Assembly: GCF_000718985.1 (NCBI RefSeq)
Contig: NZ_JODL01000012.1
Coordinates: 162,727-226,726 of the forward strand
Source of the DNA: Streptomyces megasporus
GTDB lineage: Bacteria; Actinomycetota; Actinomycetes; Streptomycetales; Streptomycetaceae
Direction of reading: 5' to 3'
Length of the DNA: 64,000 bases
In this document: positions 46,825 through 56,195 of the stretch, piece by piece
Position numbering within the stretch: the stretch's first letter is position 1
How the letters are laid out: every line of letters begins with the position of its first letter
The notes under the pieces: model-generated
The model's database searches: none
Seen by the model: only the letters and a program-made list of their open reading frames with translations
What the model was told of the DNA's origin: nothing
Program-made: the position numbers and the translations under genes

Positions 46825-48954
46825 TCAGCGCGGGACGCTCGCGACGCCCGGCTGGAGGAACCGCTTGCCGGTGACGCGCTCGGAGACGCCCTCGCGGTCC
46901 AGGTACGGCGTGATGCCGCCCAGGTGGAAGGGCCAGCCGGCACCGGTGATCAGGCACAGGTCGACGTCCTGCGCCTCGGCCACCACGCCCTCGTCGAGCA
47001 TCAGGCGGATCTCCTCGGCGATCGCGTTCAGGGCGCGCTCGCGGACCTGCTCCTCCGTCAGGACGGTGTCGCCGGTCTCGAAGAGGGCGGCGACCTCCGG
47101 GTCCAGCTCCGGCTTGCCGGAGTCGTACACGTACAGGGTGCGCTTGCCCGCCTCGACGATGCGGCCGAGGTTCTCCGAGACGCCGAAGCGGTCGGGGAAC
47201 GCGGCGTTGAGGGTGCCCGCCACGTGGTGGGCGACCGCCGGGCCGACCAGCTCCAGCAGCACGATCGGCGACATGGGCAGGCCGAGCGGGGCCAGCGCGC
47301 GGTCGGCGACGTCGACGGGGGTGCCCTCGTCGATGGAGCGCAGCACCTCGCCCAGGAAGCGGGTGAGGATGCGGTTGACGACGAACGCCGGGGCGTCCTT
47401 GACCAGAACGGCCGTCTTCTTCAGCGACTTGGCGACCGCGAAGGCCGTCGCCAGCGAGGCGTCGTCGGTCTGCTCGGCGCGGACGATCTCCAGCAGCGGC
47501 AGGATGGCGACCGGGTTGAAGAAGTGGAAGCCCACGACCCGCTCGGGGTGCTTGAGCTTGCTCGCCATCTCGGTGACCGACAGCGAGGAGGTGTTGGTGG
47601 CGAGGATGGCGTGCTCGGGCACGACCGCCTCGACCTCGGCGAACACCTGCTGCTTGACGCCCATCTCCTCGAAGACGGCCTCGATCACGAAGTCGGCGTC
47701 CGAGAAGGCCTCGGCCTTGTCCAGCGCGCCGGTGACCAGGGCCTTGAGACGGTTGGCCTTGTCCTGGTTGACCCGGCCCTTGAGCAGGAGCTTGTCGATC
47801 TCCTCGTGGACGTAGGCGACGCCCTTGTCGATCCGCTCCTGGTCGATGTCGGTCAGGACGACCGGCACCTCCAGACGGCGGACGAACAGCAGCGCCAGTT
47901 GCGAGGCCATCAGGCCCGCGCCGACGACGCCGACCTTGGTGACCGGGCGGGCCAGCGACTTGTCGGGGGCGCCGACGGGCCGCTTGGCGCGCTTGTTCAC
48001 CAGGTTGAAGGCGTACAGGCCGCTGCGCAGCTCGTCGCTCATGATCAGGTCGGCCAGCGCCTCGTCCTCGGCCGCGAAGCCCTGACGCAGGTCGCCGTTC
48101 TTGGCCGCCGCGATGATGTCCAGCGCGCGGTACGCGGCCGGGGCCGCCCCGTGCACCTTGGAGTCGGCGATGCCGCGTCCGCGGGCGACGGCCTGGTCCC
48201 AGGCCTCGCCGCGGTCGACGTCCGGACGGTCGATCTCGATCTCGCCGCGGAGCACCGAGGCGGTCCAGATCAGGGACTGCTCCAGGAAGTCGGCGCCGTC
48301 GAAGAGGGCGTCGGCGATGCCCAGTTCGTGGACCTGCGCGCCCTTGAGCTGCTTGTTCTGGTTGAGGGAGTTCTCGATGATCACCGAGATCGCGCGGTCG
48401 GCGCCGATCAGGTTCGGCAGCAGGGTGCAGCCGCCCCAGCCGGGGACCAGGCCGAGGAAGACCTCGGGCAGGGAGAAGGCGGGGATGGCCCGCGAGACGG
48501 TGCGGTAGGTGCAGTGCAGACCGATCTCGACGCCGCCGCCCATCGCCGCGCCGTTGTAGTACGCGAAGGTCGGCACGGCCAGGGACGACAGCCGCTTGAA
48601 GATGTCGTGGCCGCCCTTGCCGATGGCCAGCGCCTCCTCGCGGCGCTTGATGACCTCCACGCCCTTGAGGTCGGCGCCGACGGCGAAGACGAACGGCTTG
48701 CCGGTGACGCCGACGCCGACGATCTCGCCCTTGGCGGCCTCGGCCTCGACCTGGTCGATCGCCTTGTCCAGGTTGACCAGCGACTGCGGGCCGAGAGTGG
48801 TGGGCTTGGTGTGGTCGAACCCGTTGTCCAGGGTGATCAGCGCGAACCGGCCGGCGCCCTGGGGGAGGTCGAGGTGGCGTACGTGCGCGCTGGTGACGAC
48901 CTCGTCGGGGAAGAGCTCGGCGGCGCCCTTCAGAAGTTCAGCGGTGGTGCTCAC
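46825..48954 (-). CDS. fadB: Multifunctional fatty-acid oxidation protein (enoyl-CoA hydratase/3-hydroxyacyl-CoA dehydrogenase)
   Basis: A 709-residue fusion for beta-oxidation. The N-terminal crotonase domain (about 1-310) shows FAVGADLKG, NGAAMGGGVEIGLHC and LGLVPGWGG. The 3-hydroxyacyl-CoA dehydrogenase domain begins VTKVGVVGAGLMASQLAL (about 335) and contains ILATNTSSLSVTEMA and GFHFFNPVAILPLLEIV. It hydrates trans-2-enoyl-CoA and oxidises the product. GTG overlaps the stop of the thiolase gene (GTGA), so fadA and fadB are coupled. The order thiolase then multifunctional enzyme is the usual actinobacterial one. Confidence 0.94.
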   Translation of the reverse strand: MSTTAELLKGAAELFPDEVVTSAHVRHLDLPQGAGRFALITLDNGFDHTKPTTLGPQSLVNLDKAIDQVEAEAAKGEIVGVGVTGKPFVFAVGADLKGVEVIKRREEALAIGKGGHDIFKRLSSLAVPTFAYYNGAAMGGGVEIGLHCTYRTVSRAIPAFSLPEVFLGLVPGWGGCTLLPNLIGADRAISVIIENSLNQNKQLKGAQVHELGIADALFDGADFLEQSLIWTASVLRGEIEIDRPDVDRGEAWDQAVARGRGIADSKVHGAAPAAYRALDIIAAAKNGDLRQGFAAEDEALADLIMSDELRSGLYAFNLVNKRAKRPVGAPDKSLARPVTKVGVVGAGLMASQLALLFVRRLEVPVVLTDIDQERIDKGVAYVHEEIDKLLLKGRVNQDKANRLKALVTGALDKAEAFSDADFVIEAVFEEMGVKQQVFAEVEAVVPEHAILATNTSSLSVTEMASKLKHPERVVGFHFFNPVAILPLLEIVRAEQTDDASLATAFAVAKSLKKTAVLVKDAPAFVVNRILTRFLGEVLRSIDEGTPVDVADRALAPLGLPMSPIVLLELVGPAVAHHVAGTLNAAFPDRFGVSENLGRIVEAGKRTLYVYDSGKPELDPEVAALFETGDTVLTEEQVRERALNAIAEEIRLMLDEGVVAEAQDVDLCLITGAGWPFHLGGITPYLDREGVSERVTGKRFLQPGVASVPR

Positions 48955-50165
48955 TTGCCCTCCCAGTGGGGGTTCTCCCAGATCACGGTGCCGCCCATGC
49001 CGAAACCGACGCACATGGTGGTCAGGCCGTAGCGGACGTGCGGCTGCTCCTCGAACTGCCGCGCGAGCTGCGTCATCAGGCGGACGCCCGACGAGGCCAG
49101 CGGGTGGCCGAACGCGATGGCGCCGCCGTACTGGTTGACGCGCGGGTCGTCGTCGGCGATGCCGTAGTGGTCCAGGAAGGACAGCACCTGGACGGCGAAC
49201 GCCTCGTTGATCTCGAACAGGCCGATGTCGCCGATCGACAGGCCGGCCTTGGCCAGTGCCTTCTCGGTGGAGGGGATCGGGCCGATGCCCATGACCTCCG
49301 GCTCCACACCGGCGAAGGCGTAGGAGACCAGGCGCATCTTGACCGGCAGCTCCAGCTCCCGCGCCACGTCCTCGGCGGCGAGCAGGGAGGCGGTGGCACC
49401 GTCGTTGAGGCCCGCGGCGTTGCCGGCGGTGACCCGACCGTGGGTGCGGAAGGGGGTCTTCAGCCCGGCGAGCTGCTCCAGGGTGGTGCCCGGGCGCATC
49501 GGCTCGTCGGCCGTGGCCAGGCCCCAGCCGGTCTCCCCGCCCTCTTCGGTGGTGCGGCGGACGGCGACCGGCACCAGGTCGGCCTGGATCTTGCCGTCGG
49601 CGTACGCCTTGGCGGCCTTCTCCTGGCTGCGCACCGCGTACTCGTCGGCGCGCTCCTTGGTCAGCCGCGGGAAGCGGTCGTGGATGTTCTCCGCCGTCAT
49701 GCCCATGAACAGGGCGGACTGGTCGACCAGCTTCTCGGAGACGAAGCGCGGGTTGGGGTCCACGCCCTCGCCCATCGGGTGACGGCCCATGTGCTCGACA
49801 CCGCCCGCGACGACGACGTCGTACGCGCCGAAGGCGATCGATCCGGAGGTGGTGGTCACGGCGGTCATGGCGCCGGCGCACATGCGGTCGATGGAGTAGC
49901 CGGGCACCGTGTTCGGCAGTCCGGCCAGGATGCCCGCGGTGCGGCCGAGAGTGAGGCCCTGGTCGCCGATCTGGGTCGTCGCGGCGATGGCGACCTCGTC
50001 GATGCGCTCCGGGGGCAGGCTCGGGTTGCGGCGAAGCAGCTCACGGATGCACTTGACGACCAGGTCGTCGGCGCGGGTCTCGTGGTAGATGCCCTTCGGG
50101 CCCGCCTTGCCGAACGGGGTGCGAACGCCGTCGACGAAGACGACGTCCCTAGCGGTACGAGGCAC
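48951..50165 (-). CDS. fadA: Acetyl-CoA C-acyltransferase (thiolase)
   Basis: A 404-residue thiolase completing beta-oxidation. Nucleophilic Cys in SIDRMCAGAM, NEAFAVQ, GGAIAFGHPL and the second Cys in TTMCVGFGMGG are all intact. It is the first gene of the fadA-fadB pair. GTG start with a GGAGGAG site. A perfect 12-bp palindrome, TACCGGCCGGTA, lies 95 bp upstream and looks like a TetR-type operator that could control the pair. Confidence 0.94.
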   Translation of the reverse strand: MPRTARDVVFVDGVRTPFGKAGPKGIYHETRADDLVVKCIRELLRRNPSLPPERIDEVAIAATTQIGDQGLTLGRTAGILAGLPNTVPGYSIDRMCAGAMTAVTTTSGSIAFGAYDVVVAGGVEHMGRHPMGEGVDPNPRFVSEKLVDQSALFMGMTAENIHDRFPRLTKERADEYAVRSQEKAAKAYADGKIQADLVPVAVRRTTEEGGETGWGLATADEPMRPGTTLEQLAGLKTPFRTHGRVTAGNAAGLNDGATASLLAAEDVARELELPVKMRLVSYAFAGVEPEVMGIGPIPSTEKALAKAGLSIGDIGLFEINEAFAVQVLSFLDHYGIADDDPRVNQYGGAIAFGHPLASSGVRLMTQLARQFEEQPHVRYGLTTMCVGFGMGGTVIWENPHWEGK

Positions 50166-50259
50166 GTTGGCTCTCCTCCAGATGCGGCCAGGGGTCCGGG
50201 GGTGCGTCCCCCGGGGAAGCAGCGGTCGCCGAACACGGCGTCCTTCCCACCATCAATGC

Positions 50260-50271
50260 TACCGGCCGGTA
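50260..50271. promoter_or_regulatory. Palindromic operator upstream of fadAB
   Basis: TACCGGCCGGTA is perfectly symmetric and flanked by loosely symmetric CATCAATGC and ACTGATGG, the size and shape of a TetR-family site. The position fits control of the beta-oxidation pair. Confidence 0.55.
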
Positions 50272-50369
50272 ACTGATGGAGCGCAAGGGGAGCCCCCGGG
50301 GGAGGGGCACATGTCACACGAGGCCCCCCACCCGGGGGCGGAGAGAGTCCGGAAGGCGGCGCGCCTCCG

Positions 50370-50633
50370 TCAGATGCCGGACATGCCCTGGAACAGGACG
50401 AAACCGAGGATCATCCCACCGACCAGGCCCGCGATGGAGACTCCGAGAGCGGCCGTGGCGAGCCGCTCGCCCTTGGACTTCGCGATCGCGCCGCAGATGA
50501 TGCCCGCGATGCCGAAGAGCGGCGGGCAGAACAGGAACGCCACGCAGCCGAGCACGATTCCGACGATGCTGAGCACGTTGGAGGGGTTCGGCTGCTGCTG
50601 GTGCGGCGGGTACGGCTGGTTCGGATAGGACAT
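50370..50633 (-). CDS. DUF4190 small membrane protein
   Basis: An 87-residue protein. The Pro/Gln-rich N-terminus (SYPNQPYPPHQQQPNPS) is followed by two hydrophobic helices, NVLSIVGIVLGCVAFLFCPPLFGIAGIICGAIA and TAALGVSIAGLVGGMILGFVLF, joined by a short basic loop (KSKGERL). This is the DUF4190 layout, common and functionally uncharacterised in Streptomyces. Monocistronic. Confidence 0.85.
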   Translation of the reverse strand: MSYPNQPYPPHQQQPNPSNVLSIVGIVLGCVAFLFCPPLFGIAGIICGAIAKSKGERLATAALGVSIAGLVGGMILGFVLFQGMSGI

Positions 50634-50819
50634 CCTGCATCCCCCTGGGTTGTCGGTGGACGATCACTCTACGTGTCATCGCCTCACGGGCGGAAGCCGG
50701 GTCCGGGGAAACGCCACGTCACGGTCGCGTCACGGGGAACCGCTCCTTCCGTGCTCCGGACCCTGCCGCGGCGCCGGGGGAGTCGGGGGAGCCGGGGTCG
50801 AGGCGGCGAGGCGAGACGG

Positions 50820-52103
50820 CTACTCGACCGGCGTGTCCACCGGCGTGTCCACCGACAGGGCGACCGTCAGCGGCGCCACCGTCTGCTCGATCTGCCACTC
50901 CCGCGCACCGTGCGCGCGCAGCGCGTCCGCGACGGCGGGCTCGGAGACCTCGCCCGGCGGCTCCCAGCACAGCCGCCGCACCGTGTCGGGGGCGAGCAGG
51001 TTCTCCTGGGGAAGGTTCAGCTCCTCCGCACGCGCGGTCACCGCGGCGCGCGCCGCGGTGAGCCGGGCGGCGGCGACCGGGTCCTTGTCGGCCCAGGCAC
51101 GGGGCGGCGGAGGGCCGCTCGGGGCCAGGGCGGGCGGCGGCAGCTCGCTCTCCGGCAGGGCGCGGGCGTGCTGGATCGCCGCGTACCACTGTTCGAGCTG
51201 CCTGCGTCCCATCCGGTGCCCGTACCCCGGCAGCGCGGCCAGCGCCTGCACGGTGGCGGGCATGGCCAGCGCCGCCTCCACGATGGCGGCGTCGGTGAGC
51301 ACCTTGCCCGGCGAGACGTCGCGCCGCCGGGCCACCCGGTCGCGGGCCGTCCACAGCTCCCGCACCACCGCGAGCTGACGCCGCCTGCGGACCTTGTGCA
51401 TGCCCGACGTACGGCGCCAGGGGTCCTTGCGGGGCGCGGGCGGCGGGGCCGCGACGATGGCGGCGAACTCCTGGTGGGCCCAGCCCAGCTTGCCCTGGCG
51501 CTCCAGCTCCTCCTCCAAGGCGTCGCGCAGGTCGATCAGCAGCTCCACGTCCAGCGCCGCGTACCGCAGCCAGGGCTCGGGCAGCGGACGGGTGGACCAG
51601 TCCACCGCGGAGTGGCCCTTCTCCAGCGAGTAGCCCAGGACGTTCTCGACCATCGCGCCGAGGCCCACCCGGGCGAAGCCCGCGAGCCTGCCGGCCAGCT
51701 CGGTGTCGAACAGCCGCTTCGGCCGCATGCCCGTCTCACGGAGGCAGGGGAGGTCCTGGGTGGCGGCGTGCAGCACCCACTCGGCGTCCTCGATCGCCTC
51801 GCCGAGGACGGTCAGGTTCGGGCAGCCGACCGGGTCGATCAGGGCGGTCCCCGCGCCCTCGCGGCGCAACTGGACGAGGTAGGCGCGCTGCCCGTAGCGG
51901 TATCCGGACGCCCGCTCGGCGTCGACCGCGATGGGGCCGCGACCCGTGGCGAAGGCGTCCACGACCTCGGCGAGGGCCTCGGGCGTGGCGGTCACGGGCG
52001 GGATGCCCTCGCGTGGTTCCAGCAGGGGGACCGGCGCCGGGCCCGTCTCCGGCGAGGGAGGCTGAGCCGTGTTGCTTATGGAGGTCTCTTGGGCGTCGGT
52101 CAC
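50820..52103 (-). CDS. rnd: Ribonuclease D (3'-5' exoribonuclease)
   Basis: A 427-residue DEDD exonuclease with HRDC domain. Exo motifs: IAVDAERASGYRYG (Asp, Glu), HAATQDLPCL (Asp) and YAALDVELLIDL (Tyr, Asp). The HRDC domain (about 225-305) starts PWRRTSGMHKVRRRRQLAVVRELW. It trims tRNA and other stable RNA 3' ends. I chose the GTG at 52103. No ribosome binding site precedes it, but GATACC-like sequence lies just upstream, which suggests a leaderless transcript. The C-terminus ends with two repeated VDTP units. Confidence 0.9.
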   Translation of the reverse strand: MTDAQETSISNTAQPPSPETGPAPVPLLEPREGIPPVTATPEALAEVVDAFATGRGPIAVDAERASGYRYGQRAYLVQLRREGAGTALIDPVGCPNLTVLGEAIEDAEWVLHAATQDLPCLRETGMRPKRLFDTELAGRLAGFARVGLGAMVENVLGYSLEKGHSAVDWSTRPLPEPWLRYAALDVELLIDLRDALEEELERQGKLGWAHQEFAAIVAAPPPAPRKDPWRRTSGMHKVRRRRQLAVVRELWTARDRVARRRDVSPGKVLTDAAIVEAALAMPATVQALAALPGYGHRMGRRQLEQWYAAIQHARALPESELPPPALAPSGPPPPRAWADKDPVAAARLTAARAAVTARAEELNLPQENLLAPDTVRRLCWEPPGEVSEPAVADALRAHGAREWQIEQTVAPLTVALSVDTPVDTPVE

Positions 52104-52172
52104 GCCACAAGGGTATCGGTGTGCACGCAATGCGCAGTGCCCGCCGACGGAACGTCACGTCGACGGGCACCG

Positions 52173-52201
52173 CGCGGCCGGACCCGATGGGTCCGGCCGC
52201 G
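52173..52201 (-). terminator. Terminator after whiI
   Basis: A perfect 13-bp stem (CGCGGCCGGACCC and complement) with loop GAT, about 120 bp downstream of the whiI stop. Confidence 0.8.
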
Positions 52202-52320
52202 TCGTGAGGGGATGTGTGAGGGGACGGGGGCTGGGAGGTCCGGGCCGGTACGGCCCGGACCGAGGGCGCCGGGACCGCCTGCCCCGCTGGGCGGACGGCC
52301 GGCGAGCGGTCGGTGGACGG

Positions 52321-52995
52321 TCAGTGGATGATGCCGGTGCGCAGGGCGACCGCGACCATGCCCGCGCGGTCGCCGGTGCCCAGCTTGCGCGCGATCCGGG
52401 CGAGGTGGCTCTTGACGGTCAGGGCGGACAGGCCCATCGAGACGCCGATCGCCTTGTTCGACTGGCCCTCCGCCACCAGCCGCAGCACCTCGATCTCCCG
52501 GCCGGACAGCTCGCGGTAGCCACTGGGCTGGCCGGGAGCGCCCGGCGGGCGGCGGTGCATGCGGGCGGCGGCGGTGGCGCCGATGGGGGTGGCGCCGGGA
52601 CGCCCGTGGTGGCCGGGGTGGCCGGGGGCGCCGCGGGTGCCGGTGACGACGTAGCCCTTGACGCCGCCCGCGAGAGCGTTGCGCACGGCGCCGATGTCGT
52701 CGGCGGCGGACAGGGCGAGGCCGTTGGGCCAGCCCGCCGCGCGGGTCTCGGAGAGCAGGGTCAGGCCGGAGCCGTCGGGCAGGTGGACCTCGGCCACGCA
52801 GATGTCACGTGGGTTGGCGACTCGGGGACGGGCCTCCGCGATCGATGACGCCTCGATCACGTCCCGGACCCCGAGCGCCCACAGGTGGCGGGTGACGGTG
52901 GAACGGACGCGGGGGTCGGCGACGACGACCATGGCCGTCGGCTTGTTCGGGCGGTAGGCGACCAGGCTTGTGGGGTGCTCAAGAAGAACGGACAC
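52321..52995 (-). CDS. whiI: Sporulation regulator WhiI (atypical response regulator)
   Basis: A 224-residue orphan response regulator for late aerial-hypha and spore maturation. The receiver-like domain (about 18-125, KPTAMVVVADPRVRSTVTRHLWALG) and a LuxR/GerE helix-turn-helix (ELSGREIEVLRLVAEGQSNKAIGVSMGLSALTVKSHLARI) leave little doubt of identity. Asp27 is kept, but residue 69, the usual phosphoacceptor position, is Glu (DICVAEVHLPDG). GTG start with GGAGG. A candidate sigma-WhiG promoter lies at 53076-53103 and an inverted repeat at 53105-53136. Confidence 0.93.
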   Translation of the reverse strand: MSVLLEHPTSLVAYRPNKPTAMVVVADPRVRSTVTRHLWALGVRDVIEASSIAEARPRVANPRDICVAEVHLPDGSGLTLLSETRAAGWPNGLALSAADDIGAVRNALAGGVKGYVVTGTRGAPGHPGHHGRPGATPIGATAAARMHRRPPGAPGQPSGYRELSGREIEVLRLVAEGQSNKAIGVSMGLSALTVKSHLARIARKLGTGDRAGMVAVALRTGIIH

Positions 52996-53075
52996 CGGGC
53001 CTCCTGGGGAGTGGAGAGCGGACGGAAGCCGACTTGGGGGGAGTCGGGATGAGCCCTGTGATGGGGTCACAGAGA

Positions 53076-53103
53076 GCTTCGGCAGCTCCGGCGTCCGGCT
53101 TTA
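53076..53103 (-). promoter_or_regulatory. Candidate sigma-WhiG promoter of whiI
   Basis: On the minus strand TAAA is followed after 16 nt by GCCGAAGC, close to the sigma-WhiG consensus TAAA-N15-GCCGATAA. whiI is a known direct target of this sigma factor in S. coelicolor. The start codon lies about 80 nt downstream. Confidence 0.55.
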
Positions 53104-53104
53104 G

Positions 53105-53136
53105 GGAATGATCACGAATGAGTGAGTGATAATTCC
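53105..53136. promoter_or_regulatory. Inverted repeat upstream of whiI promoter
   Basis: GGAATGATCAC and GTGATAATTCC are complementary at 10 of 11 positions across a 10-nt spacer, immediately upstream of the putative -35. It is placed where an activator or repressor of whiI would bind. Confidence 0.5.
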
Positions 53137-53170
53137 GGCAAATCGGACACCAACTCGATCCGGGGAACCA

Positions 53171-53809
53171 TCAGAGTGGCTTCGGGCCACGGCGCTGCGG
53201 CAGTGGTACGACCGACCCGCCCTCCCCGCCCTCCGGCGGCAGCCCCGCGCACTGGCACAGCAGGTCGCACCAGGCGGCCAGGTGCCCGGCCGCCGCGCCC
53301 GCCGCCCCCTCCCGCGGGGTCCACGAGGCACGGATCTCGAGCTCCGCCCGCGGCGCGCGCCCGGCCAACTCCCCGAAGGAGTGCGAGCTCACCCGCGTCA
53401 CCGTGCCACCCGCCTCGGCGTACGCCACCCCCCGAGCCTGGAGGGCGCCCGTCAGCCACGACCAGGTCACCTCGGACAGCAGCGGGTCCGCAGCCATCTC
53501 CGGCTCCAGCTCGGCGCGGGCCAGGGTCACCACCCGGAACGTGCCCCGCCAGGCCTCCTGGCCGTCCGGGTCGTGCAGCAGCACGAACCGCCCGTCGGCC
53601 ACCTCCTCGCCGTCCGACTCCACCGACGCCTCCAGGGCGTACGCGAACGGCGCCAGCCGCCGGGGCGCCGGCAGCGGATCGAGCCGGACCTCCGGCCGCG
53701 GCCGCACCGCCTCCAGGGCCGCCACGGCCTGCCGGAAGGGGCGCGGGGCCTCCTCCCCACCGCCGGGACCTCCCACGCCGTCCGTCAGGTGTGCTCGCGC
53801 CGCTGTCAT
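53171..53809 (-). CDS. DUF3000 family protein
   Basis: A 212-residue conserved actinobacterial protein. It runs [40 protein letters not shown], then [46 protein letters not shown], both hallmarks of DUF3000, and ends with a WTP...[16 protein letters not shown] helical block. No enzymatic motif is evident. It is divergent from hemE across 63 bp. The family usually sits beside hemE, so a conserved but unknown link is suggested. Confidence 0.88.
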   Translation of the reverse strand: MTAARAHLTDGVGGPGGGEEAPRPFRQAVAALEAVRPRPEVRLDPLPAPRRLAPFAYALEASVESDGEEVADGRFVLLHDPDGQEAWRGTFRVVTLARAELEPEMAADPLLSEVTWSWLTGALQARGVAYAEAGGTVTRVSSHSFGELAGRAPRAELEIRASWTPREGAAGAAAGHLAAWCDLLCQCAGLPPEGGEGGSVVPLPQRRGPKPL

Positions 53810-53872
53810 GGGCGGCAGCGTAGGCGGGACGGGGGCCTCGGGCGGGGAGGGACACGTGCGAGACTTCTGATT

Positions 53873-54973
53873 GTGACCGCCGACGACCGTACTCCTGTCC
53901 CGACCTCCCCCTCCGACACCCCGGAGGCCGCCCGGCCCGGCGCCGCCGTCGCCGACTCCGCCTTCCTGCGGGCGTGCCGCCGCGAGCCGGTGCCGCACAC
54001 CCCGGTGTGGTTCATGCGGCAGGCCGGACGCTCCCTGCCGGAGTACCGCAGGGTGCGCGAGGGCATCGGGATGCTCGACTCCTGCATGCGCCCCGATCTC
54101 GTCACCGAGATCACCCTCCAGCCCGTCCGCCGCCACAAGGTGGACGCGGCGATCTACTTCAGCGACATCGTGGTCCCCCTCAAGGCCATCGGCATCGACC
54201 TGGACATCAAGCCGGGCGTGGGCCCCGTCGTCGACCGACCCTTCCGCACCCGCGAGGACCTGAAGCGGCTGCGTCCGCTGGAACCGGACGACGTGGCGTA
54301 CGTGACCGAGGCCGTGGGCACGCTCACCGACGAACTGGGCGCCACCCCGCTGATCGGCTTCGCCGGAGCCCCCTTCACCCTCGCCAGCTACCTCGTGGAG
54401 GGCGGACCGTCCCGCAACCACGAGCACACCAAGGCGATGATGTACGGCGCCCCGGACCTCTGGACCGAGCTGCTGGACCGCCTCGCGGAGATCACCACCG
54501 CCTTCCTGAAGGTGCAGATCGAGGCGGGCGCCTCCGCCGTCCAGCTCTTCGACTCCTGGGCCGGCGCCCTGGCCGCCGACGACTACCGCCGCTCGGTGCT
54601 GCCCGCCTCCACCAAGGTCTTCGACGCGGTCGCCGACTACGGTGTCCCCCGCATCCACTTCGGCGTGGGCACCGGCGAACTGCTGGGGCTGATGTCCGAG
54701 GCGGGCGCGGACGTCGTCGGCGCCGACTGGCGGGTGCCGCTGGACGAGGCCGCCCGCCGCATCGGACCGGACAAGGCCGTCCAGGGCAACCTCGACCCGG
54801 CGGTGCTCTTCGCGCCGCGCCCGGCCGTGGAGGCCCAGGCGCGGCGCGTGCTGGACGCGGCCCGGGACCTCCCGGGCCACATCTTCAACCTCGGCCACGG
54901 CGTCCTGCCCGACACCGACCCCGACGCGCTCACCCGCCTCGTGGAGTTCGTGCACGAGCAGACCGCGCGTTAG
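53873..54973 (+). CDS. hemE: Uroporphyrinogen decarboxylase
   Basis: A 366-residue enzyme that removes four carboxyl groups from uroporphyrinogen III to give coproporphyrinogen III. The signature [43 protein letters not shown] and [14 protein letters not shown] are intact. GTG start; no strong ribosome binding site is seen, so the transcript may be leaderless. Its stop overlaps the convergent DUF4349 gene by 4 bp. hemG and hemQ lie downstream on the same strand. Confidence 0.95.
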   Translation: MTADDRTPVPTSPSDTPEAARPGAAVADSAFLRACRREPVPHTPVWFMRQAGRSLPEYRRVREGIGMLDSCMRPDLVTEITLQPVRRHKVDAAIYFSDIVVPLKAIGIDLDIKPGVGPVVDRPFRTREDLKRLRPLEPDDVAYVTEAVGTLTDELGATPLIGFAGAPFTLASYLVEGGPSRNHEHTKAMMYGAPDLWTELLDRLAEITTAFLKVQIEAGASAVQLFDSWAGALAADDYRRSVLPASTKVFDAVADYGVPRIHFGVGTGELLGLMSEAGADVVGADWRVPLDEAARRIGPDKAVQGNLDPAVLFAPRPAVEAQARRVLDAARDLPGHIFNLGHGVLPDTDPDALTRLVEFVHEQTAR

Positions 54974-56049
54974 TCGCCCCTCTCCGCCGACCCGCCGGTC
55001 CCGCCGCCGTCACCCGGCTCCGCGCCCTTGGGCGCGGACGCCCCGGCGGCGACCGGTGGCGGAACCGTCACCGGCAAAACCGGGGGGACGGCGCGCGACG
55101 ACCGCCGCGGTCCCCCCGGCAGCCGGCGGCGGACCAGCCGCCACACCAGCGCCACCAGCAGAGCGGCCCCGGCGAAGGGCAGCACCGCGCCGATGACGAC
55201 GACGATCCAGCGGAGCGCCGTGGTGAAGGCGTCCCAGCCGGCCGCCAGGGCGTCACCGAAGGAGGGCTCGTCGTCTCCCTCCCGGACCGGCTCCCCGTCC
55301 GGCTCGTGGAGCGACAGCGTCACCGTCGCCATCCCGGTGCGCTCCTCGAGGGACTTCAGCCGCGCCTGGAGGGCCTCCAGGTCGGCCTGCCGGGTGCTCA
55401 GCTCGGACTCCAGGGTCACCACGTCGGACAGCCTGGTCGCCTGGTCCATCAGCTTCCGGACCCGCGCCACACTGGCCCTCTGCGTCTCGATGCGGCTCTC
55501 CACGTCCACGACCTCGTCGGTGACGTCCTTCGCCGAGACCTTCCGCTCCACCAGCTTCCCGAGCCCGGCCAACTCGTCGAGCACGTCCTCGTACTCCCGC
55601 GGCGGGACCCGCAGCCTCACCCGGGAGCGCTCACGGCCCTCGGAGTCCCGGTCGGTGGACTCGTCGGCGACGTAGCCGCCGGCGGACTCCACCGCGGCGC
55701 GGGCCTTCGCCAGCGCGTCCGGCACGTCCTTCGCCGTCACGGTCAGCGACGCCGTGCGGACGATGTGGCCGGTGGTGAGATCGGGCCGGTCCTCGCCGGT
55801 GCGGCCCGGCTCGCGGTCGGCGGCGGCGGCCTCCTGGCGCCCGCCGCCCTCCTCGACGCTCCCGGCACCCTTCCGCGCCGGCTCGGGAACCGCCTGATCG
55901 GACAGACTCGCCGTCTCCTCGCTGCCGCCCCCCGTCGCCCCGCAGCCGGTGACCAGCACGGCGACGGCCAGCACGGCGGCGGCCAGCGGCCTCGGACGCG
56001 GTCGGCGGAGTCGGCCGGAGGAACCGGCCGGTGTGGTGCGTGTGAACAT
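54970..56049 (-). CDS. DUF4349 lipoprotein
   Basis: A 359-residue envelope protein. N-terminal signal with lipobox VLVTGCGA, an acidic linker, then the DUF4349 domain (about 85-270) starting [40 protein letters not shown]. The domain includes a heptad coiled coil ([55 protein letters not shown]). A C-terminal transmembrane helix ([23 protein letters not shown]) and a basic Pro-rich tail follow. Function unknown. It is inserted between hemE and hemG on the opposite strand. Confidence 0.88.
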   Translation of the reverse strand: MFTRTTPAGSSGRLRRPRPRPLAAAVLAVAVLVTGCGATGGGSEETASLSDQAVPEPARKGAGSVEEGGGRQEAAAADREPGRTGEDRPDLTTGHIVRTASLTVTAKDVPDALAKARAAVESAGGYVADESTDRDSEGRERSRVRLRVPPREYEDVLDELAGLGKLVERKVSAKDVTDEVVDVESRIETQRASVARVRKLMDQATRLSDVVTLESELSTRQADLEALQARLKSLEERTGMATVTLSLHEPDGEPVREGDDEPSFGDALAAGWDAFTTALRWIVVVIGAVLPFAGAALLVALVWRLVRRRLPGGPRRSSRAVPPVLPVTVPPPVAAGASAPKGAEPGDGGGTGGSAERGD

Positions 56050-56195
56050 CGAGCCCCCCAACACGTTTACGAATGTCGGCAGTTGGACGGACGGCCCGGT
56101 GAACCGGTTGCCGGGTTCCGGTCGCGAAGCGGTCACGGTCCGGACTCGGCCGGGCCACCGCTGCCGGGCGGGGGGAGGTCTGCGAGAGTGGAGAC

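Noticed and set aside
53105..53136. BldD box upstream of whiI
   Set aside because: BldD sites are read as GTGA then TCAC; here the order is TCAC then GTGA, so I list only a generic inverted repeat.
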